From Puniceicoccaceae bacterium (GTDB taxonomy: Bacteria > Verrucomicrobiota > Verrucomicrobiia > Opitutales > Coraliomargaritaceae): DNA of 64,000 nt. Shown here piece after piece: positions 44,182 through 55,500 of the stretch. The notes under the pieces are model-generated. The model was not told where the DNA came from. It made no database searches and worked only from the letters and a program-made list of their open reading frames with translations. Numbering within the stretch: the stretch's first letter is position 1; each line of letters opens with the position of its first letter. A program made the translations under genes and the position numbers. The stretch lies in contig PBYS01000094.1 of the NCBI GenBank assembly GCA_002729725.1, positions 1 to 64,000 of the forward strand, given 5' to 3'.

Positions 44182-47100
44182 ATGCATCTATCCCTAAAAC
44201 CACTCTCAGTCTCGCTACGGCTGTCTACCTTGCTCTTACTGTTACTCAGTTGCCGTACTGTATTTAGCGAGGCTATGCTCCAGTATTTCAACACGGACTG
44301 GGCAGAGATCACCCGCAAGATGCCGGAGCTGGCGGAAGCAGGCTACTCCTCGCTGTGGCTGCCGCCCCCCACTAAAGGCAGCGGCGGTCTTTCCGTCGGC
44401 TACGACCTGTGGGACCCCTTCGACCTGGGCAGCAAGAACCAGCGCAACACCGTGCGCACTCGCTACGGCACGGAAGCGGAGTTGCTAGAGCTGGTCAAAA
44501 CCGCTCACCGTTTTGGCATCCGGGTCTATTTTGATAACATTATGAACCACCGGGCCTTTGACATCCCGGGCTACAATGAAGACACCCCGATCGATGTCTA
44601 CCCCGGCATGGTGCCGGAAGACTTCCACCTACAGACCACCCAGGAGGGCTTTTACCGCAAGTGGAACAACACCCGCGACTGGAACAGCGCCTGGCAGGTG
44701 CAAAACCTCGGCCTCGCCGATTTGATCGACATCGCCCAGGAGCCCGGCACCACCAACTACAATTTTGGCCCCACCGAAGGCAGCACTTTTCCGAAGATCA
44801 AATTCATCCGCGACCTCGATCGCCCCGAGCAATACGCCTACGATAAAGACGACAACTACATCGGCTTCGGCGGCCTGCTCCCGCTCGCCGAAGGCCTGTT
44901 AAACGACGAAGGCAACCCCACTCCCAGCGAGGCCCAAATCAAAGCCCGCGCACAGCAATACCTACAAGACAACGCCGGCGACTACGAAGAGTATGTGCAA
45001 GACTACCTCAACCGCGCGGCTCGTTGGCTAATGGATCGCACCCATGCGGACGGCCTGCGCCTCGACGCGGTGAAACACGCGCAGGCGGATTTCTTCGGCG
45101 CGACCTTTGGCGAGGACAAAGACTCCAGCAACTACGGCTACCTAGGCCAAGTGCAGGTGCAGTACAATCTCACCCGTGGCTTCACCGATTGGAACAACCA
45201 CCGCGATACCGTCTTCGATACCGAAGCGCCCCGCGACGACGCCATGGTCTTCGGCGAACACCTCGGCGAACCGCCCGGTTACGCCCCCTACTTCGACGCC
45301 GGCATGCGCTTAGTCGACAATCCCCTCCGCACGGAATTCAACAGCCGCCTCGGCAGTCCGTGGAATGGGCTCTATGGCTTTGATAACTCCGGCGCAGGCG
45401 GCTTCGACCCCGCACTCACAGTCATGCACGCGCAGAGCCACGACAACGACTACGCCTCCCGCCGCGAGCTCCAGCACGCCATGTATTTCACCCGCGCCGG
45501 ACTCGGCCTCCTCTACACCGATGGCAACTACCAGGCCGAAACACTGGGTGAATCTGGCGGCGCCTTCCCGCGTCATGCCAACACTTCCTTCCTCGGCCAA
45601 TGGGACGACGCACGGGTGCCCAACATCCTCTACATCCACGAGCAATTTGCCCGCGGCTACCAACTCGGCAAATACTCTGACAGCGACGTCGTGATCTACG
45701 AGCGCATGGACAAACGCGAAAACGGCAGCATGACTGATGCCGACGGCGTCACCATGCTCTTCATGCTCAACGACGATTACTCCACCGGCCATGGTCGTAA
45801 CTTCGGCACCAGCTTTCCCGCCACCGCTGGCAGCAACGATGCCTATCTTTACAACTACTCCGACTACGGCGGCGGCTTCTACAAATATGCTTCCGACCTA
45901 ACAAATGGCTCCACCGTCATCCCAGCCGGAGGCTACTTCGTATTCGGCTGGAAAAACCCCGATCCTTCCAGCCTGTGGGCCAACTCCGGCGGCCGCCCGC
46001 TCACCATCTATCAAGGCGGCGTCGAAGTCGGCACCGTCGACGTGCTGCGCAAAGACGGCCCCAACGGCGATGCCGACTTTCACGGCGACACCTTGCCCAG
46101 CTCCAGCCAACCCATCATCAGCAATCCCGAAAACGACGACTTCGCCTACACCGCCACCGTGCCTCGCATCACCGACGGCACACAGGTGCGCTTCGTCGCC
46201 CGCGCCGATGGCTCCGCCGAAAACATCCTGCTCAAACTCGACGGCGGCATCGACCTCAACGACACCAACCACGCCGGCGGCGACCCGCGCGACCATCCTC
46301 CCGCACTCGCGACCGACACCTTTCTCGGCTACGAACAAGCCACTTTCGTCGACCGCATCGGCCCCGAAAAATTCGCCGCCACGGACACCACGCGCTGCAT
46401 CTTCGGCTCTGCCGGCGCGGAAACTTTCACCGCAGGCGACGTCACCGCAAACGGCTTAGGCAACAACCCACAAGAGACGGCCGCCGCTACCTTCGTCTTT
46501 CACGATCCCACAGCCGGATTCGGCAGTTGGACACCGGACGACGGCGCGCTCGCCACAGCCACTCAGCTCGACCAGACTGGCAGCTCCACCATTGTTTGGG
46601 TAAAGACCAACAGCGTCGGCGCAGGCTTTAAAGCTTACGTTTATTACACCAACGATGGCAGTGCCCCCGAAGGCGCGGGCGCATGGGGCCGCGGCACGAC
46701 ACAAGTCGCCGAAGCCTTCTACGTCGTGCCCAACACCGAGGACGGCGACAACTGGTGGCGCGCCGAAATCAACCCCACACCCGCGGGCACTTTAAAATAC
46801 AAGATCGGCGTTTATAAAACGGCCCAAGACAGCGTGTTCCCCAGCGGCGCGGCCGAAGTCGCCCTCAAGACGAAGATGATGACCACCTTCCAAACCTCCG
46901 AACGCGACCTCACCACCGTCACCGTGCGTCCACACAACGACTACGGCGTCAGCGAAACCGGGCTCGAAGAAGGCATGCACATGATCGCCGCACGCACCTT
47001 CCTACAGCGCCCCGGCAAGGCCTCCATTTACAACACCTTCAAACAGACCTTCTACTACGACGCCGAACGCCCACAGGGCGAAGTGCGCTTCCCGGAAAAC

Positions 47101-50100
47101 AACGGCGACACCATTAGCGGCTCCAGCTACGGCATCGTCGTCCGCACCGATGCCACCGTCGAAGAAGTTTGGTATCGTATCGAAGATTCGGACACGACCA
47201 ACGACGACGTCAACACCGGCGGCAGTAATGGCAACGGCGTCGGCTTCGAGCCCTTCACCGACACCAACCAAAACGGCACCCGCGACGCTGGCGAAAGCTA
47301 CGACGACCTCAACGGCAATGAACAGTGGGATAACAACGTCGCCGAAATCTGGGCGCTCGCCTCCGAGCAAACCCCCAGCCTCAACATCACTCCCGGCGAA
47401 CCTGCCTATCGTAAAGAGTGGCGCTTCAACTACGTCAACGTACCCGCCACCGGCAGCGCCGATATCAAAGTGCGCTTCCGCGAGCTCTCCTCGAGCAATT
47501 ACGAAGACTTTGCGCTCAACGATACCGCTGGCCACTTCACCACACTCACACGCACCGTCAACACCGCCGGCCCCGACGAACGTATGTTCATCGCCTTCCC
47601 CGCGCAGAATCGCCAGATCGTAGACGATAACTACGTGATGAAGGTTTACTTCACAAAATCTCTAGCCGATGGCTTAACCGAACAGCAACTCATCGATCGC
47701 TTCTTGATTAACATCGGCTCGACCGAAGAGAACGACGCCGGTGAATCACAAAGCCGCGACGACTACTCGATCGTTTATAACGAGACCAGCGAATACCACG
47801 CGCTGGCCTATCAATTGCCCAATCTCTATAACGACATCAACGACTATGATCACAAGATCACCGTCACCCACGACCGCCCCACGCCCGCCACCGACTTCGA
47901 GTCGACCCGCATCGTGCGCGCGCTCCCCGTCACCACGCCGCGGGTGCTGATCGTCAACCCACCGGAACTCGGCTCTGACAGCCGCCCTTACGAAATCATC
48001 CTGGCCGACGTGCCTGCCCCCACTGCCGACCAGCGCGAGTTTACCATACAAATCGCCACCAATCTGGACGCCACCGACGTGACACTCAACTTCGTCGATT
48101 TGAAAGGCTCCAGCATCGGCACACCGACCAGCGTAGTCTCGGGCAACAGCAAACTCTGGGACTTCACCTGGTCCGCCATCGCCGAGGGCAGCTACCGATT
48201 CACCGCCACCGTCACCGCTCCAGGTGGCACCGGCACCGCCGATCGCAGCACCAAGGTCATCTTCCGCGAGCTGGTCGAAGAAGACCCCAACAACACCGAC
48301 GATGATAACGACGGCCTGCTCGATGCCGATGAAAACACCGCTCAGCTCTTGCCCATCGTCAATTCGGATCAATGGACCAACGGCGACATTCACGCTTATT
48401 TCGCATTCGGCAGTTCCAATCCCTTCTCGCCCGACACCGACGGCGACGGCCTGCCCGACGGACTCGAAGTCGGCTGCCACAATGCCCTCAACGCCGACAC
48501 CGATGCAGCTGCCGACACCGACGGTGACGGCTTCAAAAATTTCATCGGCGACCTCGATCCGCCCTTTTACAACACGGTCGACAACTATGGCAATGTGCCC
48601 AACGTCGACAGCATCAGCGCAGGCGGCGACCGCACACGCCAGTCCGCCGGAAGTGTCACCGACCCCACCAATGCCGACTCCGACTACGACGGCATTTCCG
48701 ACGGGGTCGAAGACGCCAACCGCAACGGCTGGGTCGATGGCGATGGTGCCATCATCCCCGTCGACTATAATCCATGGGCAGGACGCGACTGGCCAGACGG
48801 CGTCAGACAGCCCAGTGAAACCTGGACCGAAACCGATCCCAACAATGCCGACACGGACGGCGATGGTGCCAGCGACGGCTATGGCGAAGACACTAATTTC
48901 AATGGCGTCATCGCAGGCGACAGCAACAACAATCGCATCTACGATGCAGGTGAAGCATGGAGCGAAACCGATCCACTCAATCGCGATACCGACGGTGACG
49001 GACTCCCCGATGGCTGGGAAATCAACAACGGCCTCGATCCGCTCGATAACGGCACCGATTCACTGCGCACCGCCGCAGTCGACGATGGCGACAGCAACCA
49101 AGGCGCCACCGGTGACCCCGATGGCGACGGCTTCAACAATGCCACCGAACTCGCCAACGGCACACGCCCCTTAGAGGATGACAACGTGCCACCGCCCCCC
49201 GCCAACTCGATCATCATCGGCCCCGCCGAGGACGACTCCGTCGGTAGCGTGAGCAACCTCAACGAATTCACCGATTGGACCATCGACGACCTGCTGGTGC
49301 TCGACGAATACGATGGCAACGGCGGCAACAACCAAGGCTCCGATATCTATAAAGCCTACGACGGTTTCGATGAATCGCGCGACATCGTGGCCTTCTACTT
49401 CCGCGACGGCGGCGCCGACGGCAAACTCTACTTCCGATTCGACTTCCAAGACCTCAAAGCCTTTGCCGAGGAAGGCAATCTCGATGCCTACGTCGTCATC
49501 GACACGGGTAACACCGCCGTCGGCGAGTCCGCCCTGCCCGAAGAAGTCGACACCCGCACCAACATGAAATGGGAGGCCGTCGTCGCGATCTACAATGCCG
49601 ACAACGGCGCCGTTTATATCGACACCGACTCCGGCAGCAACACCACCGCCATCGGCGAGGACCTCTTCAGCAAGGGCGTCGTGCGCCGCACCCAAGCCGA
49701 TACCAACGGTTTCAAACAAGCCTACTTCAATTCGCAATTGGACGCGATGGAAGCCTCTATCAGCCGCCAAGCCTTGCTCGACGCGGGTTGGAATGGCAAT
49801 ACCGACAACCTCAATTTCCAAGTCTACACCACCCGCGACGGCATCGACAACTCGGGCCCCGGACTCGGTGACATCGGTGGCCGCAGTGATGTGCGCGACT
49901 CCATCCGCAACGACTACATCGCGTCTTCTTATTATAAAGATCAAAGCAATCTCAGCGGCGACAAGAGCATCCTCTACAGTTGGTTCAGCCGCACAGGCGA
50001 CAACGACCGTGGCAAACGCGCCAAGGTCGCGCTCATCACACATGGCAATCAAGCCATCCGCTCCGCCAACGAAATGCAAGACCGCATCCACGACGATGCC

Positions 50101-52527
50101 AGCACCGATCCCGCGGGCTACTTCCGCTTAGTCGATGCGCACGATGCCTTTGCTGCCGCGGTCAATTTGCACATCACACCAACCCTCGCCTCGGCACTGC
50201 AATGGGCCGCCGTCGATCCAAGCATCGGCAAAGCTTACCGCGACGGTCCGACACTCAACGCGCGCATTAGCAGCCTCCTTCTCTCGGGCGATGCCATGCT
50301 CTTTGGCACCACCTTTGCCGACCAAGTCGTGCCCTTCGCCACCACCGCATTCACGCAGGACAGTGTCAACTTATCCAACACCGTGCTCACCGAGATCTAC
50401 AGCTCAGCGCCTTCCAGCACAACCTTCTGGCCCGCCGAGCGCGTGGTCGACGACGGCGTGCTCGCCACCATCCAATCGATGGGCTACAGCCACACCGTGG
50501 TGGATCAAATGCGCCACTTCTTCAAATGGTTTGGCCGCACGCAAACTCTCGGACAAGCGGGCTACCAGATCAACGAAGTCAACAATGTCGGCCTCTTCCC
50601 GATCCACGACTTCGCCAGCACCTTCCTTTTCCAAAACCAGGATCTCGGGCTCGACATCTCCCTGCGCGAACTACTCGGTCGTCGCGCCCGCAGCGGCACT
50701 CAAGATCAAGTGCTCAGCCTACTCAGCGATTGGGAAGACTTCCGTAGCGCCGCCAACGCGGAGGCCTACGATCTGAACCTGCGCTGGATCGCCAACCGCC
50801 CGTGGATCGAACTCGTCACGCTCGACGATGTCGCGCACGGCGAGATCGACCTCTCGCAGCCGGCCGATGGCAGCGGCGACACATGGAGCACCGTCGACCG
50901 CGGCACCGGCCAAAGCCTGCAACGCACCGCTAAGGACTTTATCGACCACGCCACCCAAGAGGACTACGGCAACTGGTATGATGGACAATCCGATCGTGAA
51001 GAAGGTCTCGCGGGTAAGACCTTTGAAGTGCGCCCTGGCGTGAACTTGCCCGCCGCCTTCGGCGAAGTAGGCGTCAGCGGTATCGCCGACGATGCATGGG
51101 GCGACGTCGCCGCCATCAGCAACAGCAGCACCAGCCAATTGGGCCGCTCCGTCGCGCACGCGGCCATGTTTGTGACTGCCTTCCATGAGCAACAGAACAA
51201 TAACCTTAGCAAGTTCTCCACCGGCACTTATATCTACCCAGACACCGACTTTAACAACCTGGCCGAGTTCTCCAAGCTGGCACAGTCGCAGATGCGCTTT
51301 GCCGCACTCTACCAACGAGTCGATGCCTGGGCCGCCGCCGCGCCGGTCACCGCTCAAACCAGCGCTGAAGACATCGACCTCGACGGCGAAGATGAATACC
51401 TGCTCTACAACGAAACCGCCTTCGCCGTCTTCGAAGCCATCGGCGGACGCTGCGTCGCCGCCTTTGCGCGCAACCCCGTCAGCGACACCGTCTATCAAAT
51501 CATCGGCACTCAGCCAAGCTACGCCGGCAACGAAACCGAAGAAGAAGGCACCGCCAACGTGGACGCTAGCAGCATCGGCGCACGCCGCACCTCCGCGTTT
51601 AAGGACTGGTATGCCGACGGTTCCGGCGGGGGCACCACCCAATACGTGAACAGCCTCTACACCGTCGCCGCCAGTGGCAGCAATGGTTGGACGTTTACCG
51701 CAGCCGGTAGCCACATCATAAAGACCATCACGCTCGACGACGTCCTGCCCGACCTGCAAGCCGACTACACCCTCAGCGGCACCAATGTCGACAAGCTCTA
51801 CGTGCGTCACGGTCTCTCACCCAACCTCTGGAACCTGATCAGCCGCGGCCAATACGACCTCGACAATCTCAGTGTATTCACCGGCCGGATACGCCTAGCC
51901 AATCGTGGCGGCGCCGAGCCCGTCGTGGCTGAAGTCAGCTACGATGCCAACACAGTCTTCAACGGCGACGCAGTCGACGACCAACCCGGCACCCTCGAAT
52001 GGGATGCCTCCAACATGCGCAACCAAGCACTGACGCAACAAGTCGAGTTCACCAACGTCGATGGCCAGAACAGCTTCTCGATGACCTTAAGCCTCGAAAG
52101 CGGCATGACGGATAACGACGGCGACGACCTGCCCAACTGGTGGGAGCTGGACAACGGCCTCGATCCCGACGACGCCACCGGCAGCAACGGCAAAGCCGGC
52201 AACGACGACGGCGACGCCTTCACCAACTTCGAAGAATACGTGCTCGGGCTCGACCTCACAGAGGCGGAGTTCAACGGTCTACCGCAGGGCCTGATTGAAA
52301 CAAACGAGAGCGGCCACTTCACTGTGACCTTCCCCGTTCTCGCGGGCCGCAGCTACCGCGTCTGGTATGTCGATGATTTGACACAAACTTGGCAACCCGC
52401 CGGTGGTCGCTTCTCCATCACCGAGGGCGCCCCCGCCTACACATGGACCGACGACGGCTCCGTCACCAATCCCGATCCCGCTACAGTCGACAATCGCTTC
52501 TTCAAGATCGAGATCACCCGACCTTAG
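44182..52527 (+). CDS. Giant secreted GH13 amylase with C-terminal GH57-like domain
   Basis: 2781 residues. A signal segment (LLLLLLSC; possible lipoprotein Cys24 or cleavage near A31) precedes a GH13 domain with all four regions: D118-N122-H123, R293/nucleophile D295 in GLRLDAVKH, acid/base E359 in VFGEHLGE, and H420-D421. Beta-type modules follow (about 560-1365), then acidic Ca-binding repeats of the DTDGDGLPDG type (about 1366-1660) and a DOMON-like beta domain (about 1676-1900). Residues about 1940-2230 read as GH57: H1954-GNQ for the HQP motif, FWPAERV with E2086 as nucleophile, and SDWEDF with D2183. More Ca-binding repeats and a C-terminal beta module end it. It probably degrades extracellular alpha-glucan. 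Confidence 0.85.
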   Translation: MHLSLKPLSVSLRLSTLLLLLLSCRTVFSEAMLQYFNTDWAEITRKMPELAEAGYSSLWLPPPTKGSGGLSVGYDLWDPFDLGSKNQRNTVRTRYGTEAELLELVKTAHRFGIRVYFDNIMNHRAFDIPGYNEDTPIDVYPGMVPEDFHLQTTQEGFYRKWNNTRDWNSAWQVQNLGLADLIDIAQEPGTTNYNFGPTEGSTFPKIKFIRDLDRPEQYAYDKDDNYIGFGGLLPLAEGLLNDEGNPTPSEAQIKARAQQYLQDNAGDYEEYVQDYLNRAARWLMDRTHADGLRLDAVKHAQADFFGATFGEDKDSSNYGYLGQVQVQYNLTRGFTDWNNHRDTVFDTEAPRDDAMVFGEHLGEPPGYAPYFDAGMRLVDNPLRTEFNSRLGSPWNGLYGFDNSGAGGFDPALTVMHAQSHDNDYASRRELQHAMYFTRAGLGLLYTDGNYQAETLGESGGAFPRHANTSFLGQWDDARVPNILYIHEQFARGYQLGKYSDSDVVIYERMDKRENGSMTDADGVTMLFMLNDDYSTGHGRNFGTSFPATAGSNDAYLYNYSDYGGGFYKYASDLTNGSTVIPAGGYFVFGWKNPDPSSLWANSGGRPLTIYQGGVEVGTVDVLRKDGPNGDADFHGDTLPSSSQPIISNPENDDFAYTATVPRITDGTQVRFVARADGSAENILLKLDGGIDLNDTNHAGGDPRDHPPALATDTFLGYEQATFVDRIGPEKFAATDTTRCIFGSAGAETFTAGDVTANGLGNNPQETAAATFVFHDPTAGFGSWTPDDGALATATQLDQTGSSTIVWVKTNSVGAGFKAYVYYTNDGSAPEGAGAWGRGTTQVAEAFYVVPNTEDGDNWWRAEINPTPAGTLKYKIGVYKTAQDSVFPSGAAEVALKTKMMTTFQTSERDLTTVTVRPHNDYGVSETGLEEGMHMIAARTFLQRPGKASIYNTFKQTFYYDAERPQGEVRFPENNGDTISGSSYGIVVRTDATVEEVWYRIEDSDTTNDDVNTGGSNGNGVGFEPFTDTNQNGTRDAGESYDDLNGNEQWDNNVAEIWALASEQTPSLNITPGEPAYRKEWRFNYVNVPATGSADIKVRFRELSSSNYEDFALNDTAGHFTTLTRTVNTAGPDERMFIAFPAQNRQIVDDNYVMKVYFTKSLADGLTEQQLIDRFLINIGSTEENDAGESQSRDDYSIVYNETSEYHALAYQLPNLYNDINDYDHKITVTHDRPTPATDFESTRIVRALPVTTPRVLIVNPPELGSDSRPYEIILADVPAPTADQREFTIQIATNLDATDVTLNFVDLKGSSIGTPTSVVSGNSKLWDFTWSAIAEGSYRFTATVTAPGGTGTADRSTKVIFRELVEEDPNNTDDDNDGLLDADENTAQLLPIVNSDQWTNGDIHAYFAFGSSNPFSPDTDGDGLPDGLEVGCHNALNADTDAAADTDGDGFKNFIGDLDPPFYNTVDNYGNVPNVDSISAGGDRTRQSAGSVTDPTNADSDYDGISDGVEDANRNGWVDGDGAIIPVDYNPWAGRDWPDGVRQPSETWTETDPNNADTDGDGASDGYGEDTNFNGVIAGDSNNNRIYDAGEAWSETDPLNRDTDGDGLPDGWEINNGLDPLDNGTDSLRTAAVDDGDSNQGATGDPDGDGFNNATELANGTRPLEDDNVPPPPANSIIIGPAEDDSVGSVSNLNEFTDWTIDDLLVLDEYDGNGGNNQGSDIYKAYDGFDESRDIVAFYFRDGGADGKLYFRFDFQDLKAFAEEGNLDAYVVIDTGNTAVGESALPEEVDTRTNMKWEAVVAIYNADNGAVYIDTDSGSNTTAIGEDLFSKGVVRRTQADTNGFKQAYFNSQLDAMEASISRQALLDAGWNGNTDNLNFQVYTTRDGIDNSGPGLGDIGGRSDVRDSIRNDYIASSYYKDQSNLSGDKSILYSWFSRTGDNDRGKRAKVALITHGNQAIRSANEMQDRIHDDASTDPAGYFRLVDAHDAFAAAVNLHITPTLASALQWAAVDPSIGKAYRDGPTLNARISSLLLSGDAMLFGTTFADQVVPFATTAFTQDSVNLSNTVLTEIYSSAPSSTTFWPAERVVDDGVLATIQSMGYSHTVVDQMRHFFKWFGRTQTLGQAGYQINEVNNVGLFPIHDFASTFLFQNQDLGLDISLRELLGRRARSGTQDQVLSLLSDWEDFRSAANAEAYDLNLRWIANRPWIELVTLDDVAHGEIDLSQPADGSGDTWSTVDRGTGQSLQRTAKDFIDHATQEDYGNWYDGQSDREEGLAGKTFEVRPGVNLPAAFGEVGVSGIADDAWGDVAAISNSSTSQLGRSVAHAAMFVTAFHEQQNNNLSKFSTGTYIYPDTDFNNLAEFSKLAQSQMRFAALYQRVDAWAAAAPVTAQTSAEDIDLDGEDEYLLYNETAFAVFEAIGGRCVAAFARNPVSDTVYQIIGTQPSYAGNETEEEGTANVDASSIGARRTSAFKDWYADGSGGGTTQYVNSLYTVAASGSNGWTFTAAGSHIIKTITLDDVLPDLQADYTLSGTNVDKLYVRHGLSPNLWNLISRGQYDLDNLSVFTGRIRLANRGGAEPVVAEVSYDANTVFNGDAVDDQPGTLEWDASNMRNQALTQQVEFTNVDGQNSFSMTLSLESGMTDNDGDDLPNWWELDNGLDPDDATGSNGKAGNDDGDAFTNFEEYVLGLDLTEAEFNGLPQGLIETNESGHFTVTFPVLAGRSYRVWYVDDLTQTWQPAGGRFSITEGAPAYTWTDDGSVTNPDPATVDNRFFKIEITRP

Positions 52528-52537
52528 CCCCCCTCAC

Positions 52538-55500
52538 ATGAAAGCCCCACTCACCACCACAGCACTCTTCCTTAGCGCCGCTAGTCTCGCGCAGGCCGCT
52601 GGCTATCTCGAAGTCAATGCACCCGGTTACGATTTTCGTAGTGCGGAATACACCACCACCCACGTCTTCGTCGACGAAATCGTGGGCACCTCGGTGAACA
52701 TCGAGATCCTCTATAACTTGGCAGGGTTTTCAAATATCACCGACGTCGAAGTCTTTACCAATGTAAACCGCCGCGACCTCGCTCGCATTGATAAAGACAG
52801 CGACGGCTATGCCGACGGCATCCAGCCAATCGACGGCAACAGCATCACCGATTCGCCTGCAGATGTTGATCCCAGCACCGGCCATTACTACGCCCCGCTC
52901 AACATGACGGATGGCGACAGTAACAATATTTGGGAGTTAACCATCCCTGCCTCCAAGACTGGAGCCTACCGCCTGACCGCACGTTTCAAAACATCCGACT
53001 CCATCGCGGAAAACAACTACGATCCCAATAACTGGATCTGGTATGGCCTGCGCGACCACGCCGTCGTCGTCTCGCCGGTGGATGCGCGGGAAGTGCGCCT
53101 CTACGAGATCAATGTTTTCAATATCGAAGCCTCAGGCGACACCTTCGAGACACGTTCCACCTTTGAAGATCTGCACAATGCCGCCGGCGCCGCGCACAAC
53201 GCCAGTAATCGCTGGGATCTCAGCTACCTGAAAAACCTCGGCATGAACTGGCTCTGGTTCCAACCGATCCACCCCAACGGCATCGACGGCCGCGAGCCCA
53301 ATGATGGCTGGGGCGGCAGTGGTGATCCCTATGACCCCGGCAGCCCTTACGCCGTAAAGAACTTCTTCGAAGTCAACGAGCTGATGACGATCAACTACAA
53401 CGGCGCCAATACCACCGCACAAAACCGCGCCGCCTCGATGACTGCCTTTCAAAACTTCGTCGCCGCCGCCGACACTGAAGAAGTCGGCATCATGCTCGAC
53501 GCGCCCTTTAATCACACGGCCTTCGATGTCGAGCTCGCGCAAATCGGCGTCGATTTGTTTGAGCGTTCAGGCGAAACCTGGGCACCCACCGATGAGATTC
53601 GTAATCGCGACGCACGCTTCTTCTCCGCCGATGGCAACTACGGCAACCGCGCAAGCGGCGCGGGTGACATCGCCGCCGGCCCCGACCGTTTTGACTTTGG
53701 CAAATGGAACGACGTCAAAGATGTGTTCTTCGGTCGCTACGATTCGCTCGTCGAATACGACTCAGAACCGGAACGCTCCAGCTATAACAGCGAAGGCGAT
53801 TGGTTCGACTTCACCGACAGCGACTGGACAAACGACGACGATACAGTGGCCCCAGGTCTGCAAAATGTTACCCGCCGCGTCTGGGATTACTTTGCTGAAT
53901 ACGCAGTCTTCTGGCTCGATCAAACGGGCTACGTCGACGGCACCCCAAAGACAGAAGCCAACCGCCACCTCGGCATCGACGGTCTGCGTTGCGACTTTGG
54001 CCAAGGCCTCCCTCCCCGCGCCTGGGAATACATGATCAACGTCGCCCGCACCCGCAAATGGAACTTCGTGATGATGTCCGAATCCCTCGACGGTGGCGCA
54101 GTGACCTACCGCTCCAATCGTCACTTCGACATTCTAAACGAGAACATCACCTTCTCGCTCAACTCTGCGAGCGATAAGGCCAGCTACCGCTCCATCTTCG
54201 ATGATCGTCGCAACGCCTACGGCCAAGGCCTCGTGCTCCTCAACAATACCTCGCACGACGAAGCCACCCCCAGCGACCCTTGGGAATCCGTGGTGCGCAC
54301 CGCAGCCGTCGGGATGATGGATGGCAGCAGCATGATCTTTCCCGGCCAAGAGCTCGGCATCGCCGGCACCTTCGGTTACAGCCACTACGAAAACAATTTT
54401 GGCAAAGACATTCCACATTTCAAACGCTGGAACTCTATGATGCCGATCTGGAACGATGGCAACTTCGGCAACGATCAACTCTACCCGGTCTATTCCGGCA
54501 TTCAAACCGCACGTAAAAATAGCCCCGCCCTCACTAGTTCCAATCGTTGGTTCCTCGACGGTGACGGCAACAACACCAAGATATTTGCGGCCGCCAAATA
54601 CGAAACAGCCAACGCCTCGCCTGCCAGTAGCGACGTCGTGCTCGGCTTCGTCAACGTCGACCGCAACAACGCTCAAAGTGATAACTTTAAAATTCCTGAA
54701 AGTCTCGCTCCCCTGCTCGGCTTACAAGATGGACGCAGCTATAACGTCAAAAACATCGCCGCTTACTTAAACGACTCCCTCGGCATGAGCGGACGCCGCG
54801 ACACTTGGCTGTGGGGCAGCGGCATCACCGGCGCCGACCTCAAGAACAGCGGTTTCTTCGTCAGCCTCAACAAAGTGCCGACCACCGATGGCGACTGGAG
54901 CAGTGCACCCTACGAAGCGCAATACCTCAAAATTTACGACGTCACCGCACCAACCATGACACCCGCCACTCCGGACATGCCGAATAATTACGCCTACGAA
55001 ATCGGCACCGAGGCCACCTTCGACTGGGAAGACGTGGCTGCGGATTCGGCAGGCATTGTGCCCGACTACGAAGTCACCGTGATTATCAACAGCGGCGATC
55101 CCACCACCTACATCACCTCTGAAAGCGAATACACCGTCAGCGCCTCTGAGGGTCAGCAAGTCTCTATCTCGATCCGCGCGGTCAATCCAAACGCCACCGA
55201 GAACAAAGGCCCCACCAGTTCGCAGAGCCAGTTCGTCAAACTGCTTTCCGCAAACGGCGACGAAGACCACGACGGCCTCTCCAATGCCGACGAAAAAATC
55301 GCAGGCACCAACCCGCTGGATAATAGTTCGAGATTCGTCATCGGCGACCAGACAGTAGCAAGCAACGGCGACTTCACCCTCACCTGGGATCCAGTTGCCG
55401 GGAAGACGTACACCATTCAATCCCGCGTCGACTTAGTCGCAGGCGATTGGATCTATGACGCCACCGGCCAAAGCTCCGGCAGCTGGACCGACACCAACCC

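Noticed and set aside
49171-51810. Long antisense open frames inside the giant amylase gene
   Set aside because: They mirror the high-GC codon pattern of the sense strand, match no family, and contradict the clear GH13/GH57-like protein on the + strand.
52403-52537. Start of the second amylase inside the first amylase gene
   Set aside because: The extra 45 residues are unlike a signal peptide; the ATG at 52538 gives one directly.
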